From the NCBI GenBank assembly GCA_017883205.1, contig JADGNZ010000012.1:72151-136150 (forward strand): 64,000 bases of DNA, written 5' to 3'. A program made the translations under genes and the position numbers. The notes beneath the pieces were generated by a model. It ran no database searches. It saw only the letters and a program-made list of their open reading frames with translations, and was not told the DNA's origin. Below, piece by piece: positions 6,471-14,174 of this stretch; position 1 is the stretch's first letter; each line of letters begins with the position of its first letter. Origin of the DNA: Thermoanaerobaculia bacterium (GTDB lineage: Bacteria; Acidobacteriota; Thermoanaerobaculia; Gp7-AA8).

Positions 6471-8413
6471 GGGCGCCAGCGGAAGTAGAGGCCGTAGCGG
6501 GTGGCGTTGAAATCGCTGAAGAAGCCGGATGTCTCGTCGTATTTGTCGCGGTCCAATTCGGCAGCGAGGCCGGTCTTGTTCTTGAAATCCCAGGTTGCGC
6601 GGACTTTGTGGCGGTCGATGTTGAACGGGAGCGTGCCGCGGTTGTGGAAGCGCGAAAGGCTGGCGTCGATGGAGAACGGGCCCTTCAGGTAGCTCACGCC
6701 GCCTTCGCGGGCGTTGCCGTCTTCCGTCTGCACCGACTGTCCGATCGTGAAGTTCTGCGGGAAGCGGATGCTGATGTTGCTGTCGGCGCGGAACTGCGAC
6801 AGTGAGCCGCGGAAGTGCAGCGCTTCGATCGGCGACACTTCGATCTCGCCGCTGTACTGGCGAAGCTTGCTGTCGTAGCCGATGCCGGGATCGTCGTTCG
6901 ATTGATTGGTGCGCTCTGCGGTGACGCCCGCGCGGAACAGTTTCTTCGGTGTCATCCAACCGGCACGGACGCGATAGCGATTGCGGCCGCGGTAGTCGGT
7001 GCGGAAGATTGGTGCATCGGCACTATCGTGCTTCACTGCCGCACCGAGCATGAATCCGGAATGTGTGTATGCGCCGTTCAGGTCGACGGTGTGAATACGC
7101 CGGTCGAAGGTTCCGCTCTGGCTGCCCGGAACGACGATCTCAGACAAATCGGGCGACACCGTCACGTCCTGCTGCGACTCGCGAACTTCGCCGCGGAATG
7201 AGAAAGGTCCGACAGCGTGCGCGGAGATTCCGGCACTCAGGACTTCATCGGTGCGATCGATTCCGTTCGTAGCCTGGAGCACCGTGGCGATGTCTTTGCG
7301 ATCGAAACCGGAGAAGAGGATGCTCTGCAGGAAGACGTCATTGATCAATGCCGAGCCGTCCAGCTCGCGCTTTTCGCGCTGATAGCCGGCCAGGAGATCG
7401 ATGTGCGGCGTCAGATTGACTTCGGTCCGCAAGCCGCCGCGCCAAGTCTTGTTCTTCGCGGACGAGGTCGCGCTTTCCGTCAGGCCCGTGAAGAAACGGC
7501 TGATCGCGAACGATGTGAATGAACCTGCCGACGATTCGGCCTCGCTGCCGCTCGAGTCGGCGGAGAAACGGACATAGTTTCCGATCAGGCGAACGCGGTC
7601 CGTCATTTGTCCGGTGACGAAGAAGTTCGTGAACGGCGTATCGACGTGTGTCTGATCGGTGCGGGTGATCGAGGTGGCCGTAACCGGCTGCCCCAGGACG
7701 TTTCCGGGCTCGTTGCCGTTGCCTGCTCCGGACGCGAGCGACAGTGACTCCGTTCCGCGGAAGCTGCGCCAGCCCTGCGTGAGCTGGCCGGAGATCGATG
7801 CGAAGTGGAAGCTGGCACCGGCGCGGATCTCGCGATCGCGCTCGTGCAGATCCTGCGAGAGGAGGAACTCGTCCTGGCCGAGGTGATAGGTCGTCTGGCC
7901 GGGCCCGCGGTTGTCGTTGCTCGTGAATCCGATGAACGGAGCGATGGCGCGGTCGGGCAAGAGCTCGAGATCGACGTCGAACATTCGTCGCCGGCGATCT
8001 TCGGTGTGCTGGCCCGGAACGATGCCCTGGTCGAAGAGAGGATTGGCGAACGCGGGCAACGCACTGAACGCATCGGTGGATCGATAGCCGAGGCGGAGCT
8101 TGTACGCGTTGGCGCGCGAGGCTTCCATCCGTACCGATTGCGCGGGGCCGGAGCCGAGGTCGCTGACGTCGATGCGGAAGCGGTCGGTCAGCGAGTTGTG
8201 TCCCTCGAAGTCGGAGGTAGCCAGTGTGAAGTTGTGGATCAAAAGGCCGTCACGCTCATTGATCTGCGTGCGGTACATGCCGGTGTCGCCCTTGAGATCG
8301 AGCCAGCGATAGCCGATCTCGAGATCGAAGGGAACGACCTGGGCGTTGGCTGCGAAGGCAATCGCGAGGATCGGCAGTGAGAGCCAGTTCGCGACGAATC
8401 GTTTCATGTTCAT
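6467..8413 (-). CDS. MtrB/PioB-like outer-membrane beta-barrel of an electron conduit
   Basis: A 648-residue exported protein with a signal at about 1-24 (ending F-A-A-N-A). It has many amphipathic strands (F-D-L-E-I-G-Y-R-W, Y-K-L-R-L-G-Y-R-S, A-T-R-Y-G-L-Y-F-R-W) separated by polar loops, typical of a large barrel near the 650-700-residue size of MtrB. In Shewanella-type conduits MtrB is the pore that holds MtrA against the extracellular cytochrome. The gene lies 8 bp downstream of a decaheme cytochrome gene and in one run with a second, which supports that role. No cysteine is seen, so the N-terminal CxxC of some MtrB proteins is absent. The last residues lie inside a repeat arm. Confidence 0.8.
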   Translation of the reverse strand: MNMKRFVANWLSLPILAIAFAANAQVVPFDLEIGYRWLDLKGDTGMYRTQINERDGLLIHNFTLATSDFEGHNSLTDRFRIDVSDLGSGPAQSVRMEASRANAYKLRLGYRSTDAFSALPAFANPLFDQGIVPGQHTEDRRRRMFDVDLELLPDRAIAPFIGFTSNDNRGPGQTTYHLGQDEFLLSQDLHERDREIRAGASFHFASISGQLTQGWRSFRGTESLSLASGAGNGNEPGNVLGQPVTATSITRTDQTHVDTPFTNFFVTGQMTDRVRLIGNYVRFSADSSGSEAESSAGSFTSFAISRFFTGLTESATSSAKNKTWRGGLRTEVNLTPHIDLLAGYQREKRELDGSALINDVFLQSILFSGFDRKDIATVLQATNGIDRTDEVLSAGISAHAVGPFSFRGEVRESQQDVTVSPDLSEIVVPGSQSGTFDRRIHTVDLNGAYTHSGFMLGAAVKHDSADAPIFRTDYRGRNRYRVRAGWMTPKKLFRAGVTAERTNQSNDDPGIGYDSKLRQYSGEIEVSPIEALHFRGSLSQFRADSNISIRFPQNFTIGQSVQTEDGNAREGGVSYLKGPFSIDASLSRFHNRGTLPFNIDRHKVRATWDFKNKTGLAAELDRDKYDETSGFFSDFNATRYGLYFRWRP

Positions 8414-8421
8414 CGCTTCCC

Positions 8422-9396
8422 CTACTTGAGCAGTTGCGGATCGCGGTTGGAACCGTGGATCGCAACATGGCAGGTGGTGCAGTTCTGATAGCGAGCGAGA
8501 GTGAGGTTATGGAACGAGGGCGGCTGCGAGCCGAGCGTCGTGCCGCTGATGGGCGAGTGACACTCGAGACAGAGCTGCGACACGGTGGACCTCTTGAGCC
8601 GCTTCGGGTTGGACGAGCCGTGCGGCTCGTGACAGGTCATGCAATCACCGACGGCGATCGCGCCGTGCTGGAATACGAACGGTCCGCGCTTGTCGGCGTG
8701 GCATCCGAGGCATGGCAGCTCGCCGGCGGAGGTCGTCCGCAAGCTTGCGGCGCCCGGCCGGCCGTGGGGCTCGTGGCATGACGAACATTCCATCCCTCCC
8801 CTGCCGATGCGATGCGCGTACGGCTTGTTGCGGAAGGAGGAGACTTGCGTCATGTGGCAGGAGTCGCAGAGCGTGAGCTGTTTTTTCGCCAGCAGATGCG
8901 GTGCATGCGCCTCGGACGAGTGAATCGAGTGACAGGTGAGGCAGTTGACCACGGCCGAGTTGGCGTGCATTCCGGCGTGACGGGAGATGCGGTCGTTGCT
9001 GATGTCGTGACAGCTCATGCAGGTCTTGTTCGACCCGAGGAGCCCGGCCGGTTTGAAGATCTTTTCTTTGTCGCCGCCGCCTTCGATGTGCGCTTTGCCG
9101 TCGCCGTGGCACGACTCACAAAGCGCGTTAGGAACTTCACCCTTCTTGATCTGGCCGTGTGCGTGGGCGTTGGCGGCGAAGGCCTTGGCCTGATCGGCGT
9201 GGCAGTCGCTGCATGCGGGAAGTGCGGCTGGTTCCGCGGGCGTAGCGCTTGCTGCGGCGGGAGCGGTAGCGGGCGGAGTGGTTTGTGTAACAGGGGCGGC
9301 TGGCTCGGGCGGTTTCTCCGGAGGCTTCTCTTGCGCAAGCGCCGGGAGGCCCAGGAGCACTGCCAGCGCAAGTGCGCCAATCAGGTGAGATCTCAT
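8422..9396 (-). CDS. DmsE/MtrA-like periplasmic decaheme c-type cytochrome
   Basis: The ATG at 9396 begins a 324-residue protein with a clean signal peptide (1-22). A Pro/Ala-rich linker (23-60) follows, then ten CxxCH heme sites: CSDCH, CESCH, CMSCH, CLTCH, CDSCH, CSSCH, CLGCH, CMTCH, CLECH and CTTCH. Ten hemes in about 260 residues, with E-P-H-G after two of the sites, is the DmsE/MtrA pattern: a heme wire threading the outer-membrane barrel. It is followed at 8 bp by the MtrB-like gene and preceded by the OmcA/MtrC-like gene. The longer in-frame extension upstream of 9396 overlaps that gene and is rejected. Confidence 0.93.
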   Translation of the reverse strand: MRSHLIGALALAVLLGLPALAQEKPPEKPPEPAAPVTQTTPPATAPAAASATPAEPAALPACSDCHADQAKAFAANAHAHGQIKKGEVPNALCESCHGDGKAHIEGGGDKEKIFKPAGLLGSNKTCMSCHDISNDRISRHAGMHANSAVVNCLTCHSIHSSEAHAPHLLAKKQLTLCDSCHMTQVSSFRNKPYAHRIGRGGMECSSCHEPHGRPGAASLRTTSAGELPCLGCHADKRGPFVFQHGAIAVGDCMTCHEPHGSSNPKRLKRSTVSQLCLECHSPISGTTLGSQPPSFHNLTLARYQNCTTCHVAIHGSNRDPQLLK

Positions 9397-9455
9397 CGCT
9401 ATTTTCCTCAGAGCCGGGGGAGACGATGCCGTCTCCCCCGAGCCCAGGCGCTGGC

Positions 9456-11606
9456 TTACCGCGCGTGTACTTTGTCGACTGCCCAATCCTTGCCGGTGCC
9501 GTGGCATGTCGCGCACGCCTCGGCGCTGATGGTCGAACCAGGGAATACCGCGGTATTCAGGAACGCGTGCGCTGCTGCGTCCTTGTTGTCGTGGCAACCG
9601 AGGCAGGCTGCGGTGGCCGGGCCCTGCGGAGTGAAGTAATCGCGTAGTGTGGTGACCGAGGCGATGTTGGTCTGCTGCAGCGGAAGTGTGTAGGCAGCCG
9701 TTGAGGCGTGGCACTTCGCGCAGTTGCGCGTGTCGCCGGGGAAACGAACGTCATTGAAGTTGTTCGTGGAGCCCCCGAAGCCGATGATCGTGTAGTCCTG
9801 CGTTAGATTCTCGCCCGTGTGAATGCGATGGATCATGCGCTGGAAGGAGATCGACTCCGGTGCTCCGAGGCTGGCCGGACGGAGCGACTCGTCACCCGCG
9901 GTGGGGTTGTGGCAGATCACGCACTCTTCGATGTTGCGGCGCTGTCCGCCGTGCAGTTCGAGCGTGTCGTGGCACTGGTTGCACTGCGCGAGCGTTACGA
10001 CTGTCCGCCGCGGAGTGACCGCACCGGTGACGGCAACGTACTTGATCGGATTGAGCGTGGATTCCTGGATGGCGATGTCGGCCTTGCCGTCGCCGCGCTT
10101 GAGCGAGACGTTGCGGCGAAGGTCGGCGCTGATCGTCCAGGTGCCGGACGCATTCGCGGGAAGCGCGGCTGTGAACGTATAGGTCGTCGTGCCCGCGGCG
10201 GCGCTGAAGACGCCCTTGGTGATTGCGTTCTCGCGGAAGTTCGGTCCGTAGTTGGACGTCGGTCCGGCCAGAATCGGGGAGAAGGTCGCGAGCTTGGTGC
10301 CGTCGACTGCGGTGCCGTCGCCGTTTGTGATCTTGAAGACGGCCGTCGGCGACTTGCCCGGGGTCATGTTCGTGACGCTGACGACGGTGACGTTGAGGCC
10401 CTGGAGCTGTTTCGATTTCTCAGGAACGGTGTGCGCGCCCTTGATCGAGGCGTCGAATTCGAGTCCGTCCGGCTGGTGGCAGGAAGCGCAGGCATTGTCG
10501 TCGGCCTGCGGGCCGGCCGGATGGTTCGCGCCAGTGACCCAGTCGACGTCGTCGTGGCAGGATCCGCAGGCGGCGCGGCTCGGGTACGTGTACCAGACAT
10601 TCGACCCGGCGCCTTTGTTCGTGGCGACCGTGCCTTCATGGCAGTTCGCGCAATTGCGAATGTCCTGCGGAAAGACAACCGTCGAGTAGTCCTGGAGCGA
10701 TTGCGCATTTCCGATGATCTGGTACGGCGTCCCTGCGAGCACGCTGGGCAGGTTCTTGCCATCATGGATCTTGTGCGCCATCACCTTCATGTCGACCGTG
10801 TTGCCGGTGTCCGGATCAACCGTCTGCGGCTGATGGCAGAGGACGCAAAGCTTGAGGTCCAGGCGGGATCCGCCGTGGGCCGCGAGTTTGGACTGCGTGT
10901 CGTGGCAGTTGAGGCAAGTCGACGAGTCGCGCATCTTGTCCCAGGTGTTCGCCGCAACCACTGCTGCGCCGTCGGGCCGGAAGTCGTACTCGAGGTTGAA
11001 GAAGTAGTTCTTCTGAAGGGCGGGATCAATCCCGACGACCGCGGTCAGGTTGCGAGACGCGTAAATGCCGAGGGTGTGCGTCTTCGTCTGATCGAAACCG
11101 GCGGGCAGCACCGTTGTCGAATTGAACTTCGCGTGACCGGTCTCCAGATCGGTGAAGGTTCCGGCAAGAGTCCCGGCCTGCGTCGCCGATACGCCCGGGT
11201 GGGGGCTGTTGGCCGGCGTGGTCTGAACGCGCGTGCCGTACGAGGTGTAATGACGTGTGGCCGGGTCGTACCAGGCAAGCACGAAGCTCGGCGAGATCGG
11301 ACCTGGGGTCGTCTTGCCCAGCCGGTCGAGCGGCTGGTCGAGCGAGTCGGTCATGCTGAAGTCGATGACCGGCTTCCGATCTGTGCCGATCGTGATCGAG
11401 TTGACGATGATCTTCAGACCCGGGCGAATGAAGGCGACGTCGCTTGCGGTCGCATAAGCCTCGACCTGGCTCGGGGAGAAGCGGGGTTTCGCCGGCGTGG
11501 GCGCGGGCGCCGCAGCCCTTGTACGGGTATCGGCTGACAGTAGCGGAAGGGCAACCACCGCTGCCGTTGCAATCATCAAAATGGTGCGCCTGATCAGGTT
11601 GTTCAT
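9456..11606 (-). CDS. OmcA/MtrC-family decaheme c-type cytochrome (outer surface)
   Basis: The ATG at 11606 follows an excellent ribosome-binding site (TTGGAGGACCGA). The 716-residue product has a signal peptide (about 1-32), an N-terminal beta domain, five CxxCH sites (CLNCH, CVLCH, CANCH, CGSCH, CASCH), a second beta domain (about residues 330-480), and five more (CNQCH, CVICH, CAKCH, CLGCH, CATCH). The alternating split-beta/pentaheme layout and ten hemes are those of OmcA/MtrC surface cytochromes that reduce minerals or other extracellular acceptors. Unlike MtrC it has no lipobox cysteine after the signal, so its anchoring is unclear. It is the first gene of the cytochrome-barrel operon. 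Confidence 0.92.
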   Translation of the reverse strand: MNNLIRRTILMIATAAVVALPLLSADTRTRAAAPAPTPAKPRFSPSQVEAYATASDVAFIRPGLKIIVNSITIGTDRKPVIDFSMTDSLDQPLDRLGKTTPGPISPSFVLAWYDPATRHYTSYGTRVQTTPANSPHPGVSATQAGTLAGTFTDLETGHAKFNSTTVLPAGFDQTKTHTLGIYASRNLTAVVGIDPALQKNYFFNLEYDFRPDGAAVVAANTWDKMRDSSTCLNCHDTQSKLAAHGGSRLDLKLCVLCHQPQTVDPDTGNTVDMKVMAHKIHDGKNLPSVLAGTPYQIIGNAQSLQDYSTVVFPQDIRNCANCHEGTVATNKGAGSNVWYTYPSRAACGSCHDDVDWVTGANHPAGPQADDNACASCHQPDGLEFDASIKGAHTVPEKSKQLQGLNVTVVSVTNMTPGKSPTAVFKITNGDGTAVDGTKLATFSPILAGPTSNYGPNFRENAITKGVFSAAAGTTTYTFTAALPANASGTWTISADLRRNVSLKRGDGKADIAIQESTLNPIKYVAVTGAVTPRRTVVTLAQCNQCHDTLELHGGQRRNIEECVICHNPTAGDESLRPASLGAPESISFQRMIHRIHTGENLTQDYTIIGFGGSTNNFNDVRFPGDTRNCAKCHASTAAYTLPLQQTNIASVTTLRDYFTPQGPATAACLGCHDNKDAAAHAFLNTAVFPGSTISAEACATCHGTGKDWAVDKVHAR

Positions 11607-11647
11607 TCGGTCCTCCAAACGACCGTTACATTCATGTGAGACATCAC

Positions 11648-11687
11648 GCGCATACGGTAGGGTCAGTGGGAACGATCGCGTATGCGC
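11648..11687. promoter_or_regulatory. Inverted repeat in the leader of the OmcA/MtrC-like gene
   Basis: GCGCATACG (11648-11656) and CGTATGCGC (11679-11687) form a perfect 9-bp inverted repeat with a 22-bp spacer, 42 bp upstream of the leftward start. It could be a leader hairpin or a dimeric operator; the sequence does not decide. Confidence 0.45.
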
Positions 11688-11703
11688 CGCCGCACCGCTG
11701 TCA

Positions 11704-11719
11704 GGTGACACGTGTCACC
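11704..11719. promoter_or_regulatory. Perfect 16-bp palindrome in the cytochrome/ccmC divergent promoter
   Basis: GGTGACACGTGTCACC is a perfect palindrome midway between the divergent starts of the decaheme operon (11606) and ccmC (11777). Its half-sites (GTGAC/GTCAC) resemble operators of CRP/FNR-type regulators, but the spacing differs from the classic form. A shared operator that co-regulates cytochrome synthesis and maturation is a reasonable inference. Confidence 0.55.
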
Positions 11720-11776
11720 GCGTTTCGTGACCGCAGCCGCTGAGTGCCGGACACCGGACCCGTATCGTGCATCGTC

Positions 11777-12478
11777 ATGAAACGAGCAACGATCGGCTTG
11801 CCTATCATCTTCTTTTTTGCCTCCGCAGTCTGCTTATTTGCTGGAATTCTGGACGGCCTGCTGGTTGCCCCTGCCGAGCAACACATGGGCCAGGTGCAGC
11901 GAATCATGTACATCCACGTGCCGACCGCGTGGACAGCCATGCTCGTTCTGACCTGGGCCTTCCTCTGCGCGGTGATGTTTCTCTTCCGCGCAAGCTGGCG
12001 CTGGGACAGCAGGCTCGAGGCGGCCCTCGAAGTTTCCGTCCTCCTCTGCTTCCTTCTCTGTGTTCAGGGATCGATCTGGGCCAAACCGACCTGGGGCGTG
12101 TGGTGGGATTGGGATCCGCGGCTAACAACGACAGCAGTTCTGCTGATGGCCTTCGTCGGAATCGTGGCGCTACGGCACTTCCTCGCCGACGCGGCACAAC
12201 GTGCCACATGGTCCGCGGTGGCGACGATCATCGCCTACGTCGATGTGCCGATCGTCTACTTCTCGGTGAAGTGGTGGAATTCGCTCCACCAGCAGCCGTC
12301 GAGCGCGTCGACGATCTCGCGCGATTTCCTCATCCCGCTGATGCTCAATTTCGCAGGGATGCTCTTCCTCGTCATCGGCCTGATGACGATCCGCGGCCGT
12401 ACGGCGCTACTCCGTCTCGAAGATGAGATGCTGCCCCCGCCACTGCCAGCCGCAATTCCGACGGAGGTGATGGCATGA
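11777..12478 (+). CDS. ccmC: Heme export/handling protein CcmC
   Basis: The ATG at 11777 (M-K-R-A-T-I-G) gives a 233-residue protein with six hydrophobic segments. It has the tryptophan-rich WWD signature W-G-V-W-W-D-W-D-P-R-L-T (about residue 103) and conserved His residues in Y-I-H-V-P and S-L-H-Q-Q-P. CcmC loads heme onto CcmE in the periplasm in system I maturation. Its stop overlaps the ccmD start (ATGA). Divergent to the decaheme operon across about 170 bp of palindrome-rich DNA, it is well placed for co-regulation. The ccmA, ccmB, ccmF, ccmG and ccmH genes are not in the window. Confidence 0.94.
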   Translation: MKRATIGLPIIFFFASAVCLFAGILDGLLVAPAEQHMGQVQRIMYIHVPTAWTAMLVLTWAFLCAVMFLFRASWRWDSRLEAALEVSVLLCFLLCVQGSIWAKPTWGVWWDWDPRLTTTAVLLMAFVGIVALRHFLADAAQRATWSAVATIIAYVDVPIVYFSVKWWNSLHQQPSSASTISRDFLIPLMLNFAGMLFLVIGLMTIRGRTALLRLEDEMLPPPLPAAIPTEVMA

Positions 12479-12636
12479 ACGGCATCGTTACCGGAGGCTG
12501 GAACTTCGTTCTGGCCGCATACATCGTGACTGGGACAGTCCTGGTCGCCTACTCGATTCACACCATCCGCGAACTGCGGCAGAAACTCGAGATCCGCGCA
12601 GCACTCACCAGAGTCACGAAAGGAACTTCATCATGA
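12475..12636 (+). CDS. ccmD: CcmD-like small membrane protein
   Basis: A 53-residue frame between ccmC and the next gene. Its ATG overlaps the ccmC stop, and its own stop overlaps the following ATG, a four-base overlap on each side. It has a single membrane span (W-N-F-V-L-A-A-Y-I-V-T-G-T-V-L-V-A-Y) followed by a basic helix (R-E-L-R-Q-K-L-E-I-R), the standard CcmD layout. CcmD helps release holo-CcmE from CcmC. Confidence 0.88.
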   Translation: MNGIVTGGWNFVLAAYIVTGTVLVAYSIHTIRELRQKLEIRAALTRVTKGTSS

Positions 12637-13241
12637 GCAACGAACCGAAACCGTCCCGCTTCTCCGCCCGCAGCGGCTTCTTCCTCGGCGTCGCAACCGC
12701 CGCAATCATCGGTGCCCTCGCCTTCGCCGCCGTCCGCTACGACGGCAATTCAAAGACAACGACCAATGCTCAGGTAGCGCCAGTCACTACCGCCGCCGCA
12801 GCGACGACAGAAACGTTTCCGCTGGCCGAGCACGTAGCCGCGATGACCGGAACGCAGGAAAGCGTGGTCGCGCCGACCGCGCCGGCACTCGTGTCGCCGA
12901 AAGCCCCGGCAACGACACTGCTCTCCGGAACGATCGAGCTCGACCCATCCGCCGCGAGCAGCGTGCACGGAACCGTGACGGTGTTCGTCATCGCCCGCGA
13001 CAAAAAAGGCAAAGGCCATCCGATCTTCGCCAAGCGCCTCGACGTCGCCTCCTTCCCCACCAAATTCACCCTCGGCCCCCAGGACTCCATGATGGGCGGC
13101 GCCCCACCCGATACCGTCTCCGTCGAAGCCCGCATCGACCTCGACCACGACGCCATGACCAAAGAGCCCGGCGCCCCGTCAGCGAAAATCGAATCAGTAA
13201 CGATGGGCAGCAAGGATTTGACGCTGACGTTGAAGCCGTAA
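12633..13241 (+). CDS. CcmI C-terminal-domain-like membrane-anchored protein
   Basis: A 202-residue protein with one N-terminal span (about 16-36) and a low-complexity Thr/Ala linker. The C-terminal domain has G-T-I-E-L-D-P-S, V-T-V-F-V-I-A-R-D, P-I-F-A-K-R-L-D-V and F-T-L-G-P-Q-D-S-M-M-G-G. These patterns match the periplasmic C-terminal domain of CcmI/CycH, which chaperones apocytochrome c. The TPR region that normally binds apocytochrome C-termini is missing, so this is either a stand-alone partner domain or a reduced CcmI. Translational coupling to ccmD supports the link to cytochrome maturation. Confidence 0.7.
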   Translation: MSNEPKPSRFSARSGFFLGVATAAIIGALAFAAVRYDGNSKTTTNAQVAPVTTAAAATTETFPLAEHVAAMTGTQESVVAPTAPALVSPKAPATTLLSGTIELDPSAASSVHGTVTVFVIARDKKGKGHPIFAKRLDVASFPTKFTLGPQDSMMGGAPPDTVSVEARIDLDHDAMTKEPGAPSAKIESVTMGSKDLTLTLKP

Positions 13242-13260
13242 GGTTTTACTGGTCTTCTTC

Positions 13261-13320
13261 TCACGCGAAGACGCGGAGTAGGAAGTCTCTACTTCGCGTC
13301 TTCGCGTCTTCGCGTGAACC
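13261..13320. repeat. Palindromic dispersed repeat, TCACGCGAAGACGCGGAG family (copy 1)
   Basis: TCACGCGAAGACGCGGAG is followed by a short spacer and the complementary ...CGCGTCTTCGCGTGAACC arm. Related copies occur at 14092-14145 and 57351-57412. It lies just after the 3' end of the CcmI-like gene and could serve as a terminator. Confidence 0.75.
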
Positions 13321-13344
13321 AAGGGAACACGCCTCAGAACAATC

Positions 13345-13533
13345 TCACGCGCTCCGCCGCCCATTGACGACGCTGGGCGCCTTCGGCTCATAGTTGACGA
13401 GCCTCTCTTCGTTCTCCTGCTCTCTCTCCGCAAGAAAATCGCACAAGGCGTTGATGTCGCTACCGAAGCGATCCGCAAGCTCGTTACGGACGGCACGGAT
13501 TTCGGCCACAATTGGATCGTCTTCGATGTTCAT
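13345..13533 (-). CDS. Small conserved protein of unknown function (62 aa)
   Basis: Starts M-N-I-E-D-D-P-I-V-A-E-I-R-A-V-R and continues N-E-L-A-D-R-F-G-S-D-I-N-A-L-C-D-F-L. I recognise this as a common orphan small protein (D-P-I-V-x-E-I-R ... R-x-E-L) found beside toxin-antitoxin genes, but no function is established from the sequence. It is the last of three small leftward genes (13345-14019), 4 bp after its neighbour. Confidence 0.6.
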   Translation of the reverse strand: MNIEDDPIVAEIRAVRNELADRFGSDINALCDFLAEREQENEERLVNYEPKAPSVVNGRRSA

Positions 13534-13537
13534 GGTG

Positions 13538-13780
13538 TCATCTCAACGACGTGAAGATCATCGGCACGTCAGCCAGGACGATCTGCTTCACGAGGAATGC
13601 CTCGTTCCCAAACCGCCGGTAGCCATCGCGAATCGCTTCGGCCTCTCCGCCAAAGGTGCCGACGAGCTCACTGCCCTTCACGAGAGCGTACTTCCCCGCG
13701 GCCCGATCAAGCAGACTTAACCTGAGCCGCTCGAAGACCTCGAGCTCAGTCTGCAATTCGATGGTCCCGGATGTGGTCAT
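13538..13780 (-). CDS. Small conserved protein of unknown function (80 aa)
   Basis: An 80-residue soluble protein with G-K-Y-A-L-V-K-G-S-E-L-V-G-T-F followed by E-A-I-R-D-G-Y-R-R-F-G-N-E-A-F-L-V-K-Q-I. The pattern recurs in many bacteria as a small beta-alpha protein beside antitoxin-like genes. Its start overlaps the stop of the Phd/YefM-like gene (4 bp), so the two are probably co-translated. It does not look like a PIN or RelE toxin. Confidence 0.6.
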   Translation of the reverse strand: MTTSGTIELQTELEVFERLRLSLLDRAAGKYALVKGSELVGTFGGEAEAIRDGYRRFGNEAFLVKQIVLADVPMIFTSLR

Positions 13781-14019
13781 GAATCGCTCCTGCCTTCGAA
13801 TGCGTCAAGCAGATCGCCCGGGAGAGGATCATCAAAATCATCAGGCACGACGAACGACCCTGCCGCGAGACCAAAGGGCCTTGGCCGGCGTACGGCTGCG
13901 ATCGGGCGAATCTCCGCGACGGGTCGGCCATGCTGCGTAACGACGAGCGTTTCGCCTTCGATCACGCGATGGAGAAACCGTTCCGGGTCCTTCGTCACTT
14001 CTTCCACGGTGACGTTCAT
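13777..14019 (-). CDS. Phd/YefM-family antitoxin-like protein
   Basis: An 80-residue protein with the Phd fold: an N-terminal strand-helix, E-R-F-L-H-R-V-I-E-G-E-T-L-V-V-T, then Q-H-G-R-P-V-A-E-I-R-P. These antitoxins bind DNA through the N-terminus and the toxin through the C-terminus. The usual PIN or YoeB/Doc toxin is not next to it; two small unknown genes follow instead. It is either an orphan antitoxin or the antitoxin of an unrecognised partner. Confidence 0.75.
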   Translation of the reverse strand: MNVTVEEVTKDPERFLHRVIEGETLVVTQHGRPVAEIRPIAAVRRPRPFGLAAGSFVVPDDFDDPLPGDLLDAFEGRSDS

Positions 14020-14091
14020 GGCGGTTCAAGTTTAGCAAAGCTCAGCAGGGGCATTGTTTGACGCTCGTCGTGATGATCCTCGGCTCTCTTG

Positions 14092-14145
14092 TCACGCGAA
14101 GACGCGGAGGTTCTACTCCGCATCTCCGCGCCTCCGCGTGAACCA
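14092..14145. repeat. Palindromic dispersed repeat, TCACGCGAAGACGCGGAG family (copy 2)
   Basis: TCACGCGAAGACGCGGAG, a short spacer, then CTCCGCGCCTCCGCGTGAACC. It shares arms with the copies at 13261 and 57351 and ends close to the 3' end of the LexA-like gene. Confidence 0.75.
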
Positions 14146-14174
14146 ATAGAATCTGCCTCGGAGCAACTCACGCG

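Noticed and set aside
8413-9714. Long N-terminal extension of the DmsE/MtrA-like frame to 9714
   Set aside because: It overlaps the upstream decaheme gene and would bury the signal peptide; the ATG at 9396 gives a normal exported protein.
9819-11537. 572-codon forward ORF opposite the OmcA/MtrC-like gene
   Set aside because: Antisense shadow typical of GC-rich coding DNA; the reverse frame has ten CxxCH motifs and a clear start.
11606-11777. GEMM-type (c-di-GMP/cAMP-GMP) riboswitch before the decaheme cytochrome gene, as known in Geobacter
   Set aside because: The conserved A-C-G-C-A / G-G-G-C-A-A-A-C-C core was not found on either strand in the leader.
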